NCBI GenBank assembly: GCA_943735955.1
Contig: OX030955.1
Coordinates: 1,933,234-1,997,233 of the forward strand
DNA: 64,000 nt
From: Piscicola geometra
Lineage: Eukaryota > Annelida > Clitellata > Hirudinida > Piscicolidae
Reading direction: 5' to 3'
Shown here: positions 1 through 26,910 of the stretch, in pieces
Position numbering within the stretch: the stretch's first letter is position 1
How the letters are laid out: every line of letters starts with the position of its first letter
Notes under the pieces: generated by a model
What the model saw: only the letters and a program-made list of their open reading frames with translations
Databases searched by the model: none
Told to the model about the DNA's origin: nothing
Made by a program: the position numbers and the translations under genes

Positions 1-112
1 TTTTAACAATTTAAATTTATTTGTTTTAACAATTTAAATTTATTTGTTTTAACAATTTAAATTTATTTGTTTTAACAATTTAAATTTATTTGTTTTAACA
101 ATTTAAATTTAA
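1..112. repeat. AT-rich 23-bp tandem repeat, about 4.8 copies
   Basis: A 23-bp unit beginning ttttaacaatttaaattt is repeated head to tail with no visible variation until it decays near 112. It lies in the DNAJC13 intron that is cut by the left window edge. Positions 113-280 hold no exon that I can support. Confidence 0.95.
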
Positions 113-280
113 CTTAAGAATTTATGTAACACGTTTAACTCAATTCCAAACCATCCCACTACTCCATTTCACTTCAACTAAGGTTCATCCATCCCATTTA
201 ATCTCCATCACCCAACTCCATCCTTCACATCGCCGTTCGAATCTCTTCTTCATGCCATCCCACCCACCATACCTACACAG

Positions 281-15609
<15,329 letters not shown>

Positions 15610-16064
15610 CCACCCAGTCACGTGATAATACTGTTAGTTCTTCAATTGGTCAGCTATTTTCGAAATTGACACAAATAGACAAATTAAATTATGCCATTCC
15701 TTCCTTTAATGATCGCATCAGTTATTAGTAATATTTTACTTTCTTCTGTAACCAGTCGCCTCTTCCATTATTTCCTTCGACGTCAAACCTTCATCCAATT
15801 ACATTCATGCATTTTACCACGTGATCTTTATATAATATACTGTTTATATTTATTTAATGTTTATATCATTTTATGTTCATCATTTTTGTATTTATTATTT
15901 TTATTTTCAATATTTTTATTAATATATCGTGCATATTAAATATTTGAAGTATTATTTCAAATGTAACCTTGAAGTAAAATAACTTTCCAGGTGCATTTTG
16001 AAATTCTTTCCTTCTTTCATGACAATTTGTAATATTAAAATATTGGTTTCTGCGCGTGTCATGT

Positions 16065-16102
16065 AATAAATATGGTATTTTCATTGGATTTATTCAAATA
16101 AA
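16065..16102 (+). promoter_or_regulatory. Candidate DNAJC13 polyadenylation signals
   Basis: AATAAA occurs at 16065-16070 and 16097-16102, about 460-490 bp after the stop codon. Positions 15,610-16,060 would be 3' UTR. Confidence 0.5.
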
Positions 16103-17139
16103 TATGACTTTTTATGCTTTATAAAACTTTGAACATCTTTTATTTCTTTATATTTTCTATTTTGAGAGTAGTTATTACGCTATATTACGCCTAGAAGTGC
16201 GAAATGTGTAAAAGTTAGCCAATAAAAATATTAAGTATTTCTCGTGATTGAACTTTGTATCAATAAACTGCTTGTATCTCCAGTGACAGATCGATGAAAA
16301 AACACATTCCTTAAAAACCTATGGAGATAAATAAATTTAATAGACCCCTAATGAAAGAAGCAAAAGATGCGCTGATTCTTGCTGTCTTATTTTCGCACTC
16401 GAAAAAAGAGTTTTGCCCCCCTTCTGGACCCGCCCTAAACAGTGAGTCTCTCCGTTTCCAAGTACCAGTTCATTTATAAAACTTAAACTTCAATTTAGTT
16501 CATTTTTTAAAGTAAGAGGTCGACTGAAACTAATTTATAAATGGTTTTTTTTATTTAATTGCATATTCTAAACGTACTCGATTCGTATTTGTTCGAATAT
16601 TTTATTTTAAATATTCTTATTCGATCAAATTTGTTGAAATATTTTATAACATCGAATAGTAAATCCAGCCATAAACACAAATCTAATTAAAAAGAAAACT
16701 ATACCTGCAATAGATCTCTACTTAAAAATGAAGCAAAAACAACAGTTTCAGGCATAGCGTTCTAAAAACAACATTCCTATTTTTCGAACGCTCTGCTCCC
16801 AAAAGAGCAATTGTCATTAAGCGATCGTCTTCTTGTGCATTAAAAGTATTAAAACGTCTGACTCGCCATTTTTCGATTACTCTCGATGCTTTTTTTGAGC
16901 TGTCATCCTTTCTAAATTTATGACCTTCGAATTTAGTTTTTTTAATTTTAAATGATTTCATAATTTTTAAAGTTGAAAATCATTTAACCTAAAAAAACTA
17001 ACCACTAAGGGTCTTAAATGGAGCGTATGTAGTTCTGAGATTATACTTCTATGAGTTCCTTTGCGCCAAGACGATTGTCTTTAAATTTAAGAAATGTCCC
17101 ACATCCCAACATTTTTTCTATAAAAAGGGGTAAAGTTAA
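16103..17139. other. AT-rich intergenic DNA
   Basis: No splice-supported exon or recognised RNA gene was found. Short open frames, for example on the minus strand at 16722-16961, lack domain signals. Confidence 0.6.
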
Positions 17140-17890
17140 AGTTTGGAATGAAATCAGGATCATGGCCCAGGTTAGGAATGAGATCAGGGTCAGGGTTAAG
17201 GTTAGGAATGAGATCAGGGTCAGGGTTAAGGTTAGGAATGAGATCAGGGTCAGGGTTAAGGTGGGAATGAGAAAAGGATCAGGGTTGAGGTTAGGATTGA
17301 GATCAGGGTCAGGGCTAAGGTTAGGAATGAGACCAGAGTTAGGGTTAAGGTTAGGAATGAGATCGGGGTCAGGGTTAATCAATCAATCAATCAAATCAAT
17401 TTCTATAGCGCTCTTTCCTCAAATTCAAGAGCGCTGGTAAATGAATTTGTTAAACAGATATGTCTTCAGATCCGTACGAAAAGTAAATAATGATATAGAA
17501 GTAGTTAAATAAGGAGGTGATAAGTTTTAAATATATGGACATCTTTAAAGAAGGGTCATCTAAGTAAGGTAATAATTGTCTAATACATCAGTTTCAATAG
17601 ATAATAGATATAAACAGTCATGTGTAGAAGATTCGTTCTGACAGTCTGTCCTTCATCTGCAGAGCTCATTAGCCTTGTGAAGTAAGTAGCCAGTGGGTGC
17701 TTGCAAGCTGTGCACTGGTGTTCAAATTGAGGCCCTGGCACTTCTTCATAAACACAGTCATGTAGTTAAGGTTAGGAATGAGATCAGGGTCAGGGCTAAG
17801 GTTAGGAATGAGACCAGAGTTAGGGTTAAGGTTAGGAATGAGATCGGGGTCAGGGTTAAGGTTAGGAATGAGATCGGGGTCAGGAATAGA
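17140..17890 (+). repeat. Telomere-like minisatellite (ttaggaatgagatcaggg), split by an insertion
   Basis: A unit of about 30 bp of the type gttaggaatgagatcagggt followed by cagggttaag occupies 17,150-17,377 and again 17,764-17,885. The last part of the left array (from about 17,290) and the start of the right array have the same order of variants (ctaagg, then gaccagag, then atcggggt), so they look like one array or a duplicate. The unit contains ttagg and agggtta submotifs resembling degenerate TTAGGG. Confidence 0.85.
17378..17763 (-). mobile_element. TTGA-tailed stem-loop element (SINE-like) inserted in the minisatellite
   Basis: On the minus strand the element ends in a perfect 9-bp hairpin (arms 17407-17415 and 17427-17435, 11-nt loop) followed by a (ttga)4 tail. 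A 5'-shortened second copy lies at 62,774-62,850 with the same hairpin and tail. A 3' hairpin plus a short tandem tail is typical of LINE-mobilised elements. No promoter head is recognised, so the class is inferred. Confidence 0.6.
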
Positions 17891-19204
17891 ATTGAATCAG
17901 CATAGGTAATTATGTCGAATGTCACAATATCGACTCTGCATATTTGACCACTATAAATTATCAACAAAATTCATTGATTAATTTATTTAAAGAGTTTATT
18001 GGCTAAAATAAAAGATTATAATGTTTTCTTTTAGAAATTTTAACCTAGTGAGAGTAGCAATGTCGAGTTTATCGAATAACTCCTCTTCATCTCTGTACCC
18101 ACTCTTGTCATAACTAAACATTATTTAACACGGCTACTCACATAATTTTTCTCTGTTCTGCTGCTAATCTTGAATATTCACAATTTAAGAATGCCTCCTG
18201 GTGCTAGTGCATCACTGCAGCAATACATTTCCATCTCACTAAACTCAATCGCTCTTTAAACGCCATTTTATCGTTTTCCATTATTTTACGTCTTTCAAAT
18301 ATTTCACGAGATTCTTTCAATGCCTTCTATTTGATAATTTACTTTTTGATACTATCTCAGTTTAAAGCTTTGAGGCTTGGATGTCTTTAGAAGGAGCATT
18401 TCTTATCTTCTTTTCTTGTTTAATTTATTTTATTTATGCAAACTCAAGTACAGAAATAAAAGTATATTTTTATCTTATTCTAAAATCTTTAGTCCTTTAA
18501 AAGCAAGCTTTACAGCCATCAAGTCGGAAACTTTCTTTATCAAGAGTCAATTTTAATTCTATTTGTTTACATATCTTTTCTTATTTTGGAGCATTTAAGA
18601 AAAACTCTATTGAACCGTTTTGAATAAATATCAACTAGATCCAAAAATGAAGCAGCATCTTGATTTTTTAAATCAATTTTTTCTCCTTCAAAAAGACAGT
18701 CATATTTGAGGTGCTGGAAAATGTCAGACGTAAATCTTTCAGAAAGGTGTTTACTTAGATGAAATAGTTATTTCCTCGCAGAGTCAATAGTTGACGAAGC
18801 GTTAGCTTGATTATTTGTTCGAAATGAATGCAGGTAAATATCTTGGAAAAGGCACTTTGAGAAGTTGAAACGAACGAAACATTCATTAATTTCTGTCTTC
18901 ATTCACAAAATACTAACACTTGTACATACTTAGTTTAGTTTAGGGAGTTAAAAACCACGCAGATCTTTTGACCTCTATAATGGTTATTTATTAAAAAAAA
19001 CAAAACTAAAAAAACATTTATATACACACATACTGTGACATACATGTACAAATATACATGTATATATGCATATACATATACACTACATATATATAATAAA
19101 TTAATAAACAATAGAAAATAATTAATAAGTATAAAATAATTATAATTATATAAAAAAATATTTTTTTTTCACTGTTTTTTGGATAATTTTAGTGAATTTC
19201 CTCT
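17891..19204. other. AT-rich intergenic DNA with decayed coding-like traces
   Basis: On the minus strand around 18,600-18,760 a short decayed frame reads like a transposase remnant (LSERFTSDIFQHLKYDC, later SFLDLVDIYSKRF), with stops on either side. Positions 19,020-19,100 are (ta/ca) repeats, possibly the 3' region of the adjacent LINE fragment. No gene is supported. Confidence 0.45.
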
Positions 19205-19590
19205 TTATGGCCTTGTATTAAGTGTAAAAATATCTTCTTTTATTTTACTGCCATATTTATTATTAAGTATTTTATAGGTTTCGATCATGTCCCCTCGAAG
19301 TCTTCGGTATTTTAATGTTGGCAATTTAATAGCTTCAAGTCTATCATTATAAGTCTTGTCTTTTAGATAAGGTAGCATTTTTGTAGCCCTTCTTTGTACA
19401 TTTTCTATGCAATAAATTTGATTTTTCAATGAAGGGCTCCAAACACTGCTAAGGTATTCTAGAAGGGGTCTAACTTTACCTTTAAATAATCATCTAAATG
19501 TTTTTATATCAAGAAATTTAAACGTTCTTCTTATTTGTGTCTTTGCTTACTTTTTTAAAGTTTAAATGATGGTCATGATTTAAAAGTTTC
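19205..19590 (-). pseudogene. Non-LTR retrotransposon (CR1/jockey-type) reverse transcriptase C-terminal remnant
   Basis: The minus strand reads VRPLLEYLSSVWSPSLK, IENVQRRATKMLPYLKDK, then LPTLKYRRLRGDMIETYKIL, the thumb and post-RT segment of LINE reverse transcriptases. Upstream the same frame reads RRTFKFLDIKTFR, then a stop, then LFKGK. Farther upstream, traces of NHDHHLNFKKVSKDTNK appear in a shifted frame. It ends TLNTRP-stop. One in-frame stop and a frameshift show that it is dead and 5'-truncated. The C-terminal 74 codons remain open. Confidence 0.85.
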
Positions 19591-20297
19591 TAAATAAATA
19601 AATACATTTTTCCTTCAGAGCACTTTAACTAAAAAATTCGTAAATTTCCGTTGACGAAGCATTCGGCAATTGTTAACTAGCACCAAAGAAACATTTTCAT
19701 TAAGATGAAATTGATTTCTAGGAGGTGAAGACTTTACAGCTCAGAACGGGAGTAAAAAACGATCCCCCTCAACACTTCACTCAAATCCGATGAATTGTCA
19801 AGTCCCACAATGATCTATCCATACATCTGTTGATTTTAGAAGTAGGGTGGTTCTAAAAAGCAAAAGTAAGAGAATAATTTTGACCAAACTTTCATTACGT
19901 GATGTTAGTTTAAAAAGAGATAATTTTAAGATGCTTAGCGCAACCCGTGGGTGGGTGAGTGGAGGAACATAGTTATGGACGGAGCTTAGTCAATAAATGC
20001 GCTATCCACAATGGTATATAGAATAAAATCAGTTTTGAATGAATTATATTAGTTATTTAGCTTTAACTCTAAACCTCACTCTAACTCTAACCATAATTTA
20101 CAAATATTTTGGATAGTATATTTTTATGTGACACTTCACCAAATGGTGAAGTTGGTAAAAAAAAACAATGTAAAGAATGTACATTGGAGATGGACCACCC
20201 TAATAGAGGGGTCACAGTCTAATCGACGGATAGACAATAAAATGTAGTGTTAACACACTCAAGCTGATGCCTTCACATCCTTAAAATGATTTTATTA

Positions 20298-21201
20298 CAG
20301 TAAAACTTCCCTTATTCGAACCCTCCCAAGAGCGGAATCCTCTTTTATACGAACGATTTCAAAAGTAGAGATTGTTTTTGAATTGAAATCACCTCTCAAG
20401 AACAGAAACCTTTCTTACGCGTGATAGGACAAGCTTATTCGTCAAATTGACCCCTTCGCGCGGGATTTTTGTTAACATTTTGAGCTTTCTTAAATAATTA
20501 CTATCCGTGCCCGTCCCTGATCTCACAATATAGATTTCTTCGTTTAAGACTTAAAAACACAGAAGTTTATTGAGTAGTCTTACAAATGTTGATGTTTATT
20601 CTACATTCATTGAACGAAAAAATGTTTTAAAAAATCAGTTTATTAGATGCAATTTTATAGATCTAGGACAAAACAAAAATGTTATTTTCAACTGTAGCCT
20701 TGAAAGATATCTGCTGATGAGTTGATGAACATGTGGCTGGTGTTCTACTGCCGATGAATTACACACTTAGTGAATATGCATTTTGTGTCAAAGAAATTCT
20801 CACTGAATCAAATGAAGCTTCAGAGGAAGAAAAAATGAAGAAAATGAAGAAGTGAATGAGGAAGAAGCAGAGATGTTGTCCCACAGAGAAGCATGGAGCA
20901 TGACAAACTGATTGTTGAAACATAGTTTGATGGAGAAAGATGCAGAACTCACTCAATGATTGTTAAAACTGGAAGATTTTTTATAAAATTCTTGATGCCT
21001 AACGGCAAAAACACAATTGAAAACTTGAATATTTTACAAAATGATGTTTTTTTAAACATTTCCTTATAGATTAAATAAATTTTCAATGAAAATTGAGAAT
21101 GTAGTATAAATTGTTGAGTTATTTTTCCAAACCTCTGACCAAAGAAATCCTCTCTTATAAGGACAACATATTGTGACCTGAGCACAAGAGAAGTTTAACT
21201 G
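20298..21201 (+). mobile_element. Degenerate pogo/Tigger-like DNA transposon, 904 bp
   Basis: The ends are inverted: left cagtaaaacttcccttattc and right (reverse complement) cagttaaacttctcttgtgc, 16 of 20 identical, each flanked by TA, the Tc1/mariner target site. Inside, the plus strand keeps traces of an acidic transposase C-terminus (ISADELMNMW, then YTLSEYAFCVKEIL, then EENEEVNEEEAEMLSHREAW in shifting frames). The SHxEA motif after an acidic run is typical of pogo/Tigger proteins. The DNA-binding part and catalytic core are missing. Confidence 0.7.
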
Positions 21202-24139
21202 TATATATATATTGTCAAAACAATATTTATATAAAAAATCATGGAAAAAAGAAAGAGTGGTTGCAGGCGTATATATAAGAAAGACTTGCTTTGGTTTTGT
21301 GGAGCTCAAGATTGAAGGTTGGTTCCTTTGCCTGCATTGCTTGATCATAGCGCTCGTCTCACACTTAAGAAAGCTTTTGTTACTTTGCTGCGATGTTTTT
21401 TGGAAGTGTTCTTATGAAATTTATTTTTGTCGCTTTCACACTGAAACAAAATAGGCTTATAAAAAAGAATATAAATTTTTAGAAAATAATTTTTACAATT
21501 TTCTAATTTAATTTAAATATTTAAAACATTGTGAAGTTGAAACTTTAATAAGAGATCGAACTATAGGATCGATCTGCGTTTATCCTGGAATGTTTGTTTC
21601 AAGCACCAGTCATTGTCGCATCAATACTTTTAGTGATTTATATCGTTATTTCATGATATATAAGAATTGTATATTTTAACTGTAGAAGAGTTCATGTTTC
21701 CATAACAAGTTTTGAAAAATCTGGTTCAGCACATAACCGTATGTTGTAACTTAGCTTGTGACAACTTAATTCGTGATAACGAAGACTTGCAATTTACTTT
21801 ATAACACATCGAAACTGCTTTTCTGACGTGTATAAGCCTCGAAATTTTAATATTCGTCAAAATAAAGACATATTGTATTCTTCTGAGAATGTCCTTCTAA
21901 GAATTGTCTTCAACAATGCAGTTTTTTAGCATCTCTAAAAGCACTCGCCGAGACTTTCACACTTCACTGACCAACTGGCTGACGAAGGGAAGGAATTTGC
22001 CGGCCAGTTGTGAACTTTTTCCGTTCAAAATTCAGTGTTTCACAATCAGTATTTTATAGTTTTTTTCATCAATTTCAACATGAAAACACTTAATTTTACT
22101 TCAATTTGTTAAATATAATGATAATAACAATAATTACCTTTTTTAACAATTTATTTTTTACAAAACACCTTCGCTCATCAGCGATGACGACAAAACATTT
22201 GTGTCGAATCTATTCATCGATGGACTCATGCGTGTAACACTAAATCCTGCTCGTGTTTGTTTCCTCGCTCTAATCAGCTCTTAGTAGACTGGCATTCTCA
22301 CAAAAATCAAACGTTAATCATTTCCATGACCACCAGATCATAAAAAAAGTTTATTTTTAAATCTTTATTCTTGTACACGGAACTTAAGCTGCTCTCGGCT
22401 GCACCCGTACCGTCTCCAAGAGAATTCAGCTAACACTTAACCCACGGCCTATAAATTTAAATATATTCTATAATAAACTAAAATCCAATTAAATACACAA
22501 GCGCGTGCTTTTAAGTTACTTAGAAACAGGCTGGTTCAAGGCCACGAAGTGCTTGGGAAAGTCGTGAATGATGTGATAAGCCTAATTTTGATTTTTTTAT
22601 CGAAACTAAAAAATAAAAATGAATAAATAATATGGAAAAAGAAGAAGAAATTTTTTTTGTTGCTTAAACTCATTTGTTCATTGCAGAAAAATAGAAAATC
22701 TCCATTAGATATATTAGATGTTTTCAGAGGCCGAATGAGTGTCAATAAGAATTTTCTATTTCAATTCCACATTCACTTTGACTGATTTTGTATGGCCCAA
22801 AATTATACAAACAACATAAGCTACTATTTTTTCAAAGTTTTAAAAATTAAACTCAAAAGTTGACTTGGTCCTAAGAAAGTTTCATCAGTTTGTTATTAGA
22901 GCATTTATTGCGGAGCTACTAATGGTTGAGTTAAGTCAGATTGAGTAAGACAAGGTTGCCATAAAAAGACGGAATTGAGATGGTAAATATGCGTATATGA
23001 GAGGCAACTTCTTAACTCTGATTTACATGCGTTCTACACTCTATTATTAAATAACAACTTTACTATGAATTTGATCCTTTAAGAGTTTTTGATCCGTTCA
23101 ACCGGAAGAACTGATGCATTTGAAACCATTTTTTGATAATCAATTATTGGGGCATTTGAAACTTTATCTTTTACATAATATTTTATTCTTTATTCTTTTA
23201 TTTTTATTTTATTATTTAAAAAAAACTCTTCCGCTTTTGATCAAGGCGTCTCAAGACAATTTTTTCATAGATGCTGGCGCCAAGACTTCAAAAAATCGGT
23301 TTGGAGAGATGGATGATCAATTCAATTTTACGGAAAACACATTTTTAAAGTATTACCGGCGTATTTTCTTAGTTATGCGCCAATTTTAAACAGTTTTTTA
23401 TTAAAACATTTAACATATTTGTGTTTTAAACTAATTCAAACAATTATTTTGTTTATATAGATTTAATAAGCTTTTGAATAATAAAAATTCACATAATTTC
23501 AGTCAATTAAAAAAAATAAATCTATTTCGAAGCTACTTAAATAAATTAAAATAATGTTAGTTTCTTGTGGAAATAAAACTATTAGATTTTTATTGAAGCC
23601 CTTAAGCGACAGAGAGCCTGAAGACAGATCTTTCGATAATTGACCGATTTAAACTCTTAAATTCACTCTTGAGAAATATTACAAAGCTAAGCGTCACGCA
23701 AACCACTGAGTGAAGGTTTTTACGTACGATTAAAATCTGTTGAATTTATATGTTAATATGTATTACTTAATCCTTTATTTTAAAATTCTATGATTATAAT
23801 AATGAGAATTATCATTATATAGTTAAAAGATAAAACAGCTTAAAAAGTAGAATGAATATTTATAAAGAGAATAATGGACAAAAGAGAAGAATGGAGATTG
23901 AGAAATGCAAGGCATAAAACAACGGCACAAAACTTGTTATTCAAGTGACAGATGAAAGACTAAAATGATGAAAAATTCATGAACGGGCAGCTGCTTAATG
24001 CAGTGTAGTAGCATCCTGTCTGCCACAAATGAAGTAACAATTAAATATTTAATTTCTTTCTCAAAAACATCTTTGATACACTTTTAGATCTTAAGTATGC
24101 TTTACGACAATTCTGAATAAGTCTCTTCATCTACAATCT
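21202..24139. other. AT-rich intergenic DNA, nothing recognised
   Basis: No open frame shows splice-supported or domain-like content. The short frames present are AT-driven. Confidence 0.55.
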
Positions 24140-24179
24140 CTTACTCCCACATGTTTTCACACCCAAACCTACAACCCCC

Positions 24180-24317
24180 CCCCCTCACACTCCCACACCC
24201 ACATACCCACATACACACACACCCACACACACAAACACACACACCCACATACACAACCACACACACACACACACAAACACACACCCACACACACACCCAC
24301 ACACAAACCCACACACA

Positions 24318-24395
<78 letters not shown>
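24180..24395. repeat. (CA)n microsatellite with ccacac variants
   Basis: About 215 bp of ca/ccaca repeat, pure from about 24,322. CVCV/HTHT frames here are repeat artefacts. Confidence 0.95.
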
Positions 24396-24396
<1 letters not shown>

Positions 24397-24399
24397 CAC

Positions 24400-26211
24400 A
24401 CATTGGAAGAAAATAACTTTCTCTTTTATATTATTTATATTTATAATGTATCAACGTTTATTTCCGCTGAGAACTTGAACGGGTGGACATTAGGTAGCTG
24501 CTAAGTGGTCATGGAGGCGTATTAGTGACTTTTCGCTCGGAACAACTCTCTTCATGAGGGCTGTCAGCGGACGAGGCCCGCTAAAGCGTCGTTGGATATA
24601 ATGCGACAGTAACGAAGTTCCAGCGAGAAGATCCAATGACTTTGCTCTTCCATCCTCATCCATTATGCTCCCATTGTGCTCTCACTGCCTTTATTGCTTT
24701 AATAACTTACACATACATACACATTAGGGTGTTTTTATTTTCCATGTTACATTTTTTAATCGGGCCGGTTTACCTTTGGTGATGTTTTACATAAAAACTC
24801 ATTACCTGAAATATGTTTTGAAAAGAAAATATTTGAACTGGCGCAGCACGTTAAAAAACTAGATTTTACCTTTTTATCGATTATAATCGATAAAATAAAT
24901 AATTGTTTGACAAAATACGTATTTGACAACCTATTTATGTAAATGCATATTTTTATTTATTTTTCCATATCGACTACACAAAACACACATTTATTTTTGT
25001 AACAATTATTTATTTATTTTTATACTTAAATTGCATTCTATTTCAGCTTTTTAAACTGGAAAAAAGTTCACTGGTATTCAGCTCATTTTTATTTCTGATA
25101 AAAGCATATTTTAAAATTATAATTTTTTTGAAACTAAATTTATTTTAATGAGCCAGAACTCTCTTTGATCACCAATACACTTCAAGCGCATTTAAAAGCG
25201 CTGTTACTGATCTTCAGTAAAACGTTGAAGCCATGCTGCCTCACTGATATTAGTGGAGTATTTTTAAATGCCGTTTTAGGCTAAATAAATTTTACATCTT
25301 AAATTATTATTAGCACCACTAATAACAGCGATAAAAGTTCTGCATATTACTGAAAAATCAAGAGATTGACAGTGAAACTGGAACAGATTGATAGACTGAG
25401 TTAAGGGTGCGATTGGAAATTTATTCAGTGACTATTGAAAAAATATCTTTAAAAGTGTTGTATCTTTTTTCTAATAAGTTAAGACTAATTTTTCCAGTTT
25501 TTCAAATTTATTTCAAATATATGATATAAATTTTTTAGAAATTTATTTAAATTAAAAATATAAACACTATTAGGTAAATATGGCTAAATGTTTTCAATTG
25601 CTTTCATAGATTGTATAAAAAAGTCCATTTTTATTTTTCAACGTTTTGTTAACAATGTATCAAAATGCAAAAGAAGGTGGTATTAAAATGGCAGCAGTCA
25701 TGAGTAATTTTAAGGTCTAGATGTTAATAAACTAAAAATAAAACTTAATTATTTTATATACCAACTCGATTAACAGGTATTTATAAACGATAAGGCTGTT
25801 TGTTCGCACAATATTAAAACCCTTTATATCCTTAATCCTCTTTTTCACGTCTGCATCCTTCCATCCAACTTCATTTTCAAGGCATCAACCTCCAAGTCTG
25901 AAACTTTCCCTTTCGAGTTGTAAGCCGGCTCCTTTCACATCCTTGCCGTTCTTTCTTTTACGACAGCACAACCTTTCTGCTCCATTCTGTGGATTATCTG
26001 AGAAGGCAGAAGGAATTATTCTCTCTGAATGACCGATAGTTATAATTAATGTAACAAAAATAAAACTTTTTCGTCTTGAATTTTTCACGGAAATAACATA
26101 AATTGCAAGTTTTCTTCACTGAAATTTACACTGAAGAAAAAGTAGTCTTTTTTGTTATTTTTTGTTAACTTTTCACGGAAAATAATATCTTGCATTCAAA
26201 ACTGATTTCAG
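24400..26211. other. Intergenic DNA with a less AT-rich block
   Basis: Positions 24,500-24,660 are richer in GC than the surroundings and may be an old repeat. I cannot assign them. A minus-strand frame at 25,885-26,088 has a hydrophobic start but no supported exon structure. Confidence 0.4.
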
Positions 26212-26578
26212 GGGCCGTGATCTGCTGCAAATCTTGGGGGAGTCCTACCCAGCATGGAGGGTTCTGGAGTCCGGGCCCCCTTCTTCCACTTAAAAAAACA
26301 TTTTTAAACTTTAGCTTGGATACGAATATTCAAAAAAAGAAATGATTAGTTTTGTTTTAGACAGCTACACTACAACTAAACATACTCACAATGCATTATT
26401 ATATAAACATTCAGTTTTATGTCATGGTTCACGATTATGCTCGTATCAAAACAAGCGTTTGAAAAAAATTTACTGAAAAAAAGAGGGGGACCACTTCACA
26501 ACGGACCCCCTCACTACCAAAACGTGGGGGAGTCCGGACTCCAAGACTCCCTCAGGATCGTCGCCCCATGCTTCATAC
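26212..26578 (-). mobile_element. Dispersed GGGGC-ended repeat, long copy (about 367 bp)
   Basis: On the minus strand it starts ggggcgacgatcctgaggga and ends with atgctgggtaggactccccc followed by a gcagcagatc segment and ggcccc. The two ends form a short imperfect inverted repeat (ggggc, g, gatc). A 92-bp copy with an internal deletion lies at 62,444-62,535, and the start motif recurs after the tRNA-like head at 55,690. No coding content. Confidence 0.65.
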
Positions 26579-26910
26579 TCTATCGCATTTGTTAACTAAT
26601 CTCTGCCCCTAACTACGTTACTTCACCCACCCACTGAATTGAAAGGAAAAAACTAAAACAATAAAGTAACTTCATTATATCACTGTTCTAGTATTTATAC
26701 ATTCTACTTTTTTTAATTGAACTGTTCTTTGGTGTCACAAATTTTAAAAGAATTACAACACCAAAAAGTAACTGTCCGAAACCATTTAATTCAAATCATT
26801 AACTAAACAATCCAATGTACTCTCTCATAAGTGGGTGAAATTATTTTTATTTTTTGCTTCTATACGCCTCGCACCTTTAGTTTTAAAGCCTCATAGAGCA
26901 ACTCTTGAAT

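Noticed and set aside
17140..17377. True telomere
   Set aside because: Units are about 30 bp with only partial TTAGGG similarity, internal, and followed by unique DNA.
25885..26088. Minus-strand 67-aa frame with a hydrophobic start, considered as a secreted peptide
   Set aside because: No clear cleavage or amidation pattern, no repeat of a peptide unit, and AT-rich surroundings without other gene signals.
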